DNA of 6,030 nt from Verrucomicrobiota bacterium (lineage in GTDB: Bacteria; Verrucomicrobiota; Verrucomicrobiia; Limisphaerales; UBA11358). Where the stretch lies: contig JAJPKI010000228.1 in assembly GCA_021323835.1 (NCBI GenBank), positions 1-6,030 on the forward strand, written 5' to 3'. Position numbers and translations under genes: made by a program. The notes below the pieces were generated by a model. It was not told the origin of the DNA. It saw only the letters and a program-made list of their open reading frames with translations, and searched no databases. Positions within the stretch are counted from its first letter, which is position 1. Every line of letters starts with the position of its first letter. This document shows, one piece after another, positions 5,927 through 6,030 of the stretch.

Positions 5927-5935
5927 GGAGCGCAC

Positions 5936-5963
5936 AATTTACGCGAGAAACGGGGAATGCCAA
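5936..5963 (-). promoter_or_regulatory. Sigma-70-like promoter of tkt
   Basis: On the minus strand TTGGCA (5963-5958) and TAAATT (5941-5936) lie 16 nt apart, matching the consensus at five and four of six positions. The expected transcription start falls within a few bases of the ATG at 5926, giving a very short or absent leader. This placement would put the alternative GTG at 5935 upstream of the transcript, which supports the ATG. It is predicted from sequence only. Confidence 0.45.
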
Positions 5964-5965
5964 GA

Positions 5966-6030
5966 ATGAAAATGATTTTTCGACGGTTGTTTGAGGTTTT
6001 CCGCCGCTTGCCCCGGGACCGGCCTGTTCC
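5966..6030 (+). CDS. Possible divergent gene, cut off by the right edge
   Basis: An open frame begins with the ATG at 5966 and stays open for 21 codons to the window end. It begins MKMIFRRLFEVFRR, an arginine-rich and amphipathic N-terminus. GGGGA at 5952-5956 lies 9 nt before the ATG and could act as a ribosome site, the only such case in the window. The frame would be divergent from tkt and overlap its promoter. It is too short to assign a family, and 21 open codons may be chance. Confidence 0.3.
   Translation, partial: MKMIFRRLFEVFRRLPRDRPV

Noticed and set aside
5927..5935. GTG at 5935 as the tkt start
   Set aside because: It adds only three residues and sits directly beside the predicted -10 box; the ATG at 5926 is the simpler choice, though not proven.
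1..6030. Mobile element, CRISPR array, tRNA or defence system
   Set aside because: No direct-repeat array, terminal inverted repeats, transposase motifs or cloverleaf sequences were seen; all long genes are conserved metabolic families.

Overview
The window looks like ordinary chromosomal housekeeping DNA from a bacterium. My best guess is a verrucomicrobial or related PVC-group lineage. The grounds are an even base composition with a strong taste for AAA, GAA, AAT and ATT codons next to GCG and GGC, no Shine-Dalgarno sequence in front of any of the five visible gene starts, and the family mix. This assignment is an impression from codon style and not a search result. I see no insertion sequence, integrase, CRISPR array, tRNA or rRNA.

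Left part, plus strand: the 3' end of an OsmC-family hydroperoxide-detoxification gene runs, with a 4-nt gap, into pgl (6-phosphogluconolactonase). A 392-nt gene-free stretch follows. It holds a perfect 16-nt palindrome, several inverted repeats and a very strong intrinsic terminator with a GCAA tetraloop. I read it as a candidate structured non-coding RNA of about 210 nt, of no family I recognise. Next come accA (acetyl-CoA carboxylase carboxyltransferase alpha) and, 9 nt later, manA (class I mannose-6-phosphate isomerase), which look co-transcribed.

Right part, minus strand: a YqgE/AlgH-family gene converges on manA so tightly that the two TAA stop codons share one TTAA. Upstream of it, and separated by an intrinsic terminator, is a full-length transketolase gene, with a promoter-like sequence placed so that the mRNA would have almost no leader. 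The transketolase closely resembles the animal-type enzyme. A possible divergent gene starts near the right edge and is cut off.

Functionally, pgl and tkt belong to the oxidative and non-oxidative pentose phosphate pathway, manA connects fructose-6-phosphate (a transketolase product) to mannose-6-phosphate, and accA starts fatty acid synthesis, a consumer of the NADPH that the oxidative pentose pathway makes. The window is therefore a central-carbon cluster split over both strands. Its most promising unexplained element is the structured stretch between pgl and accA.
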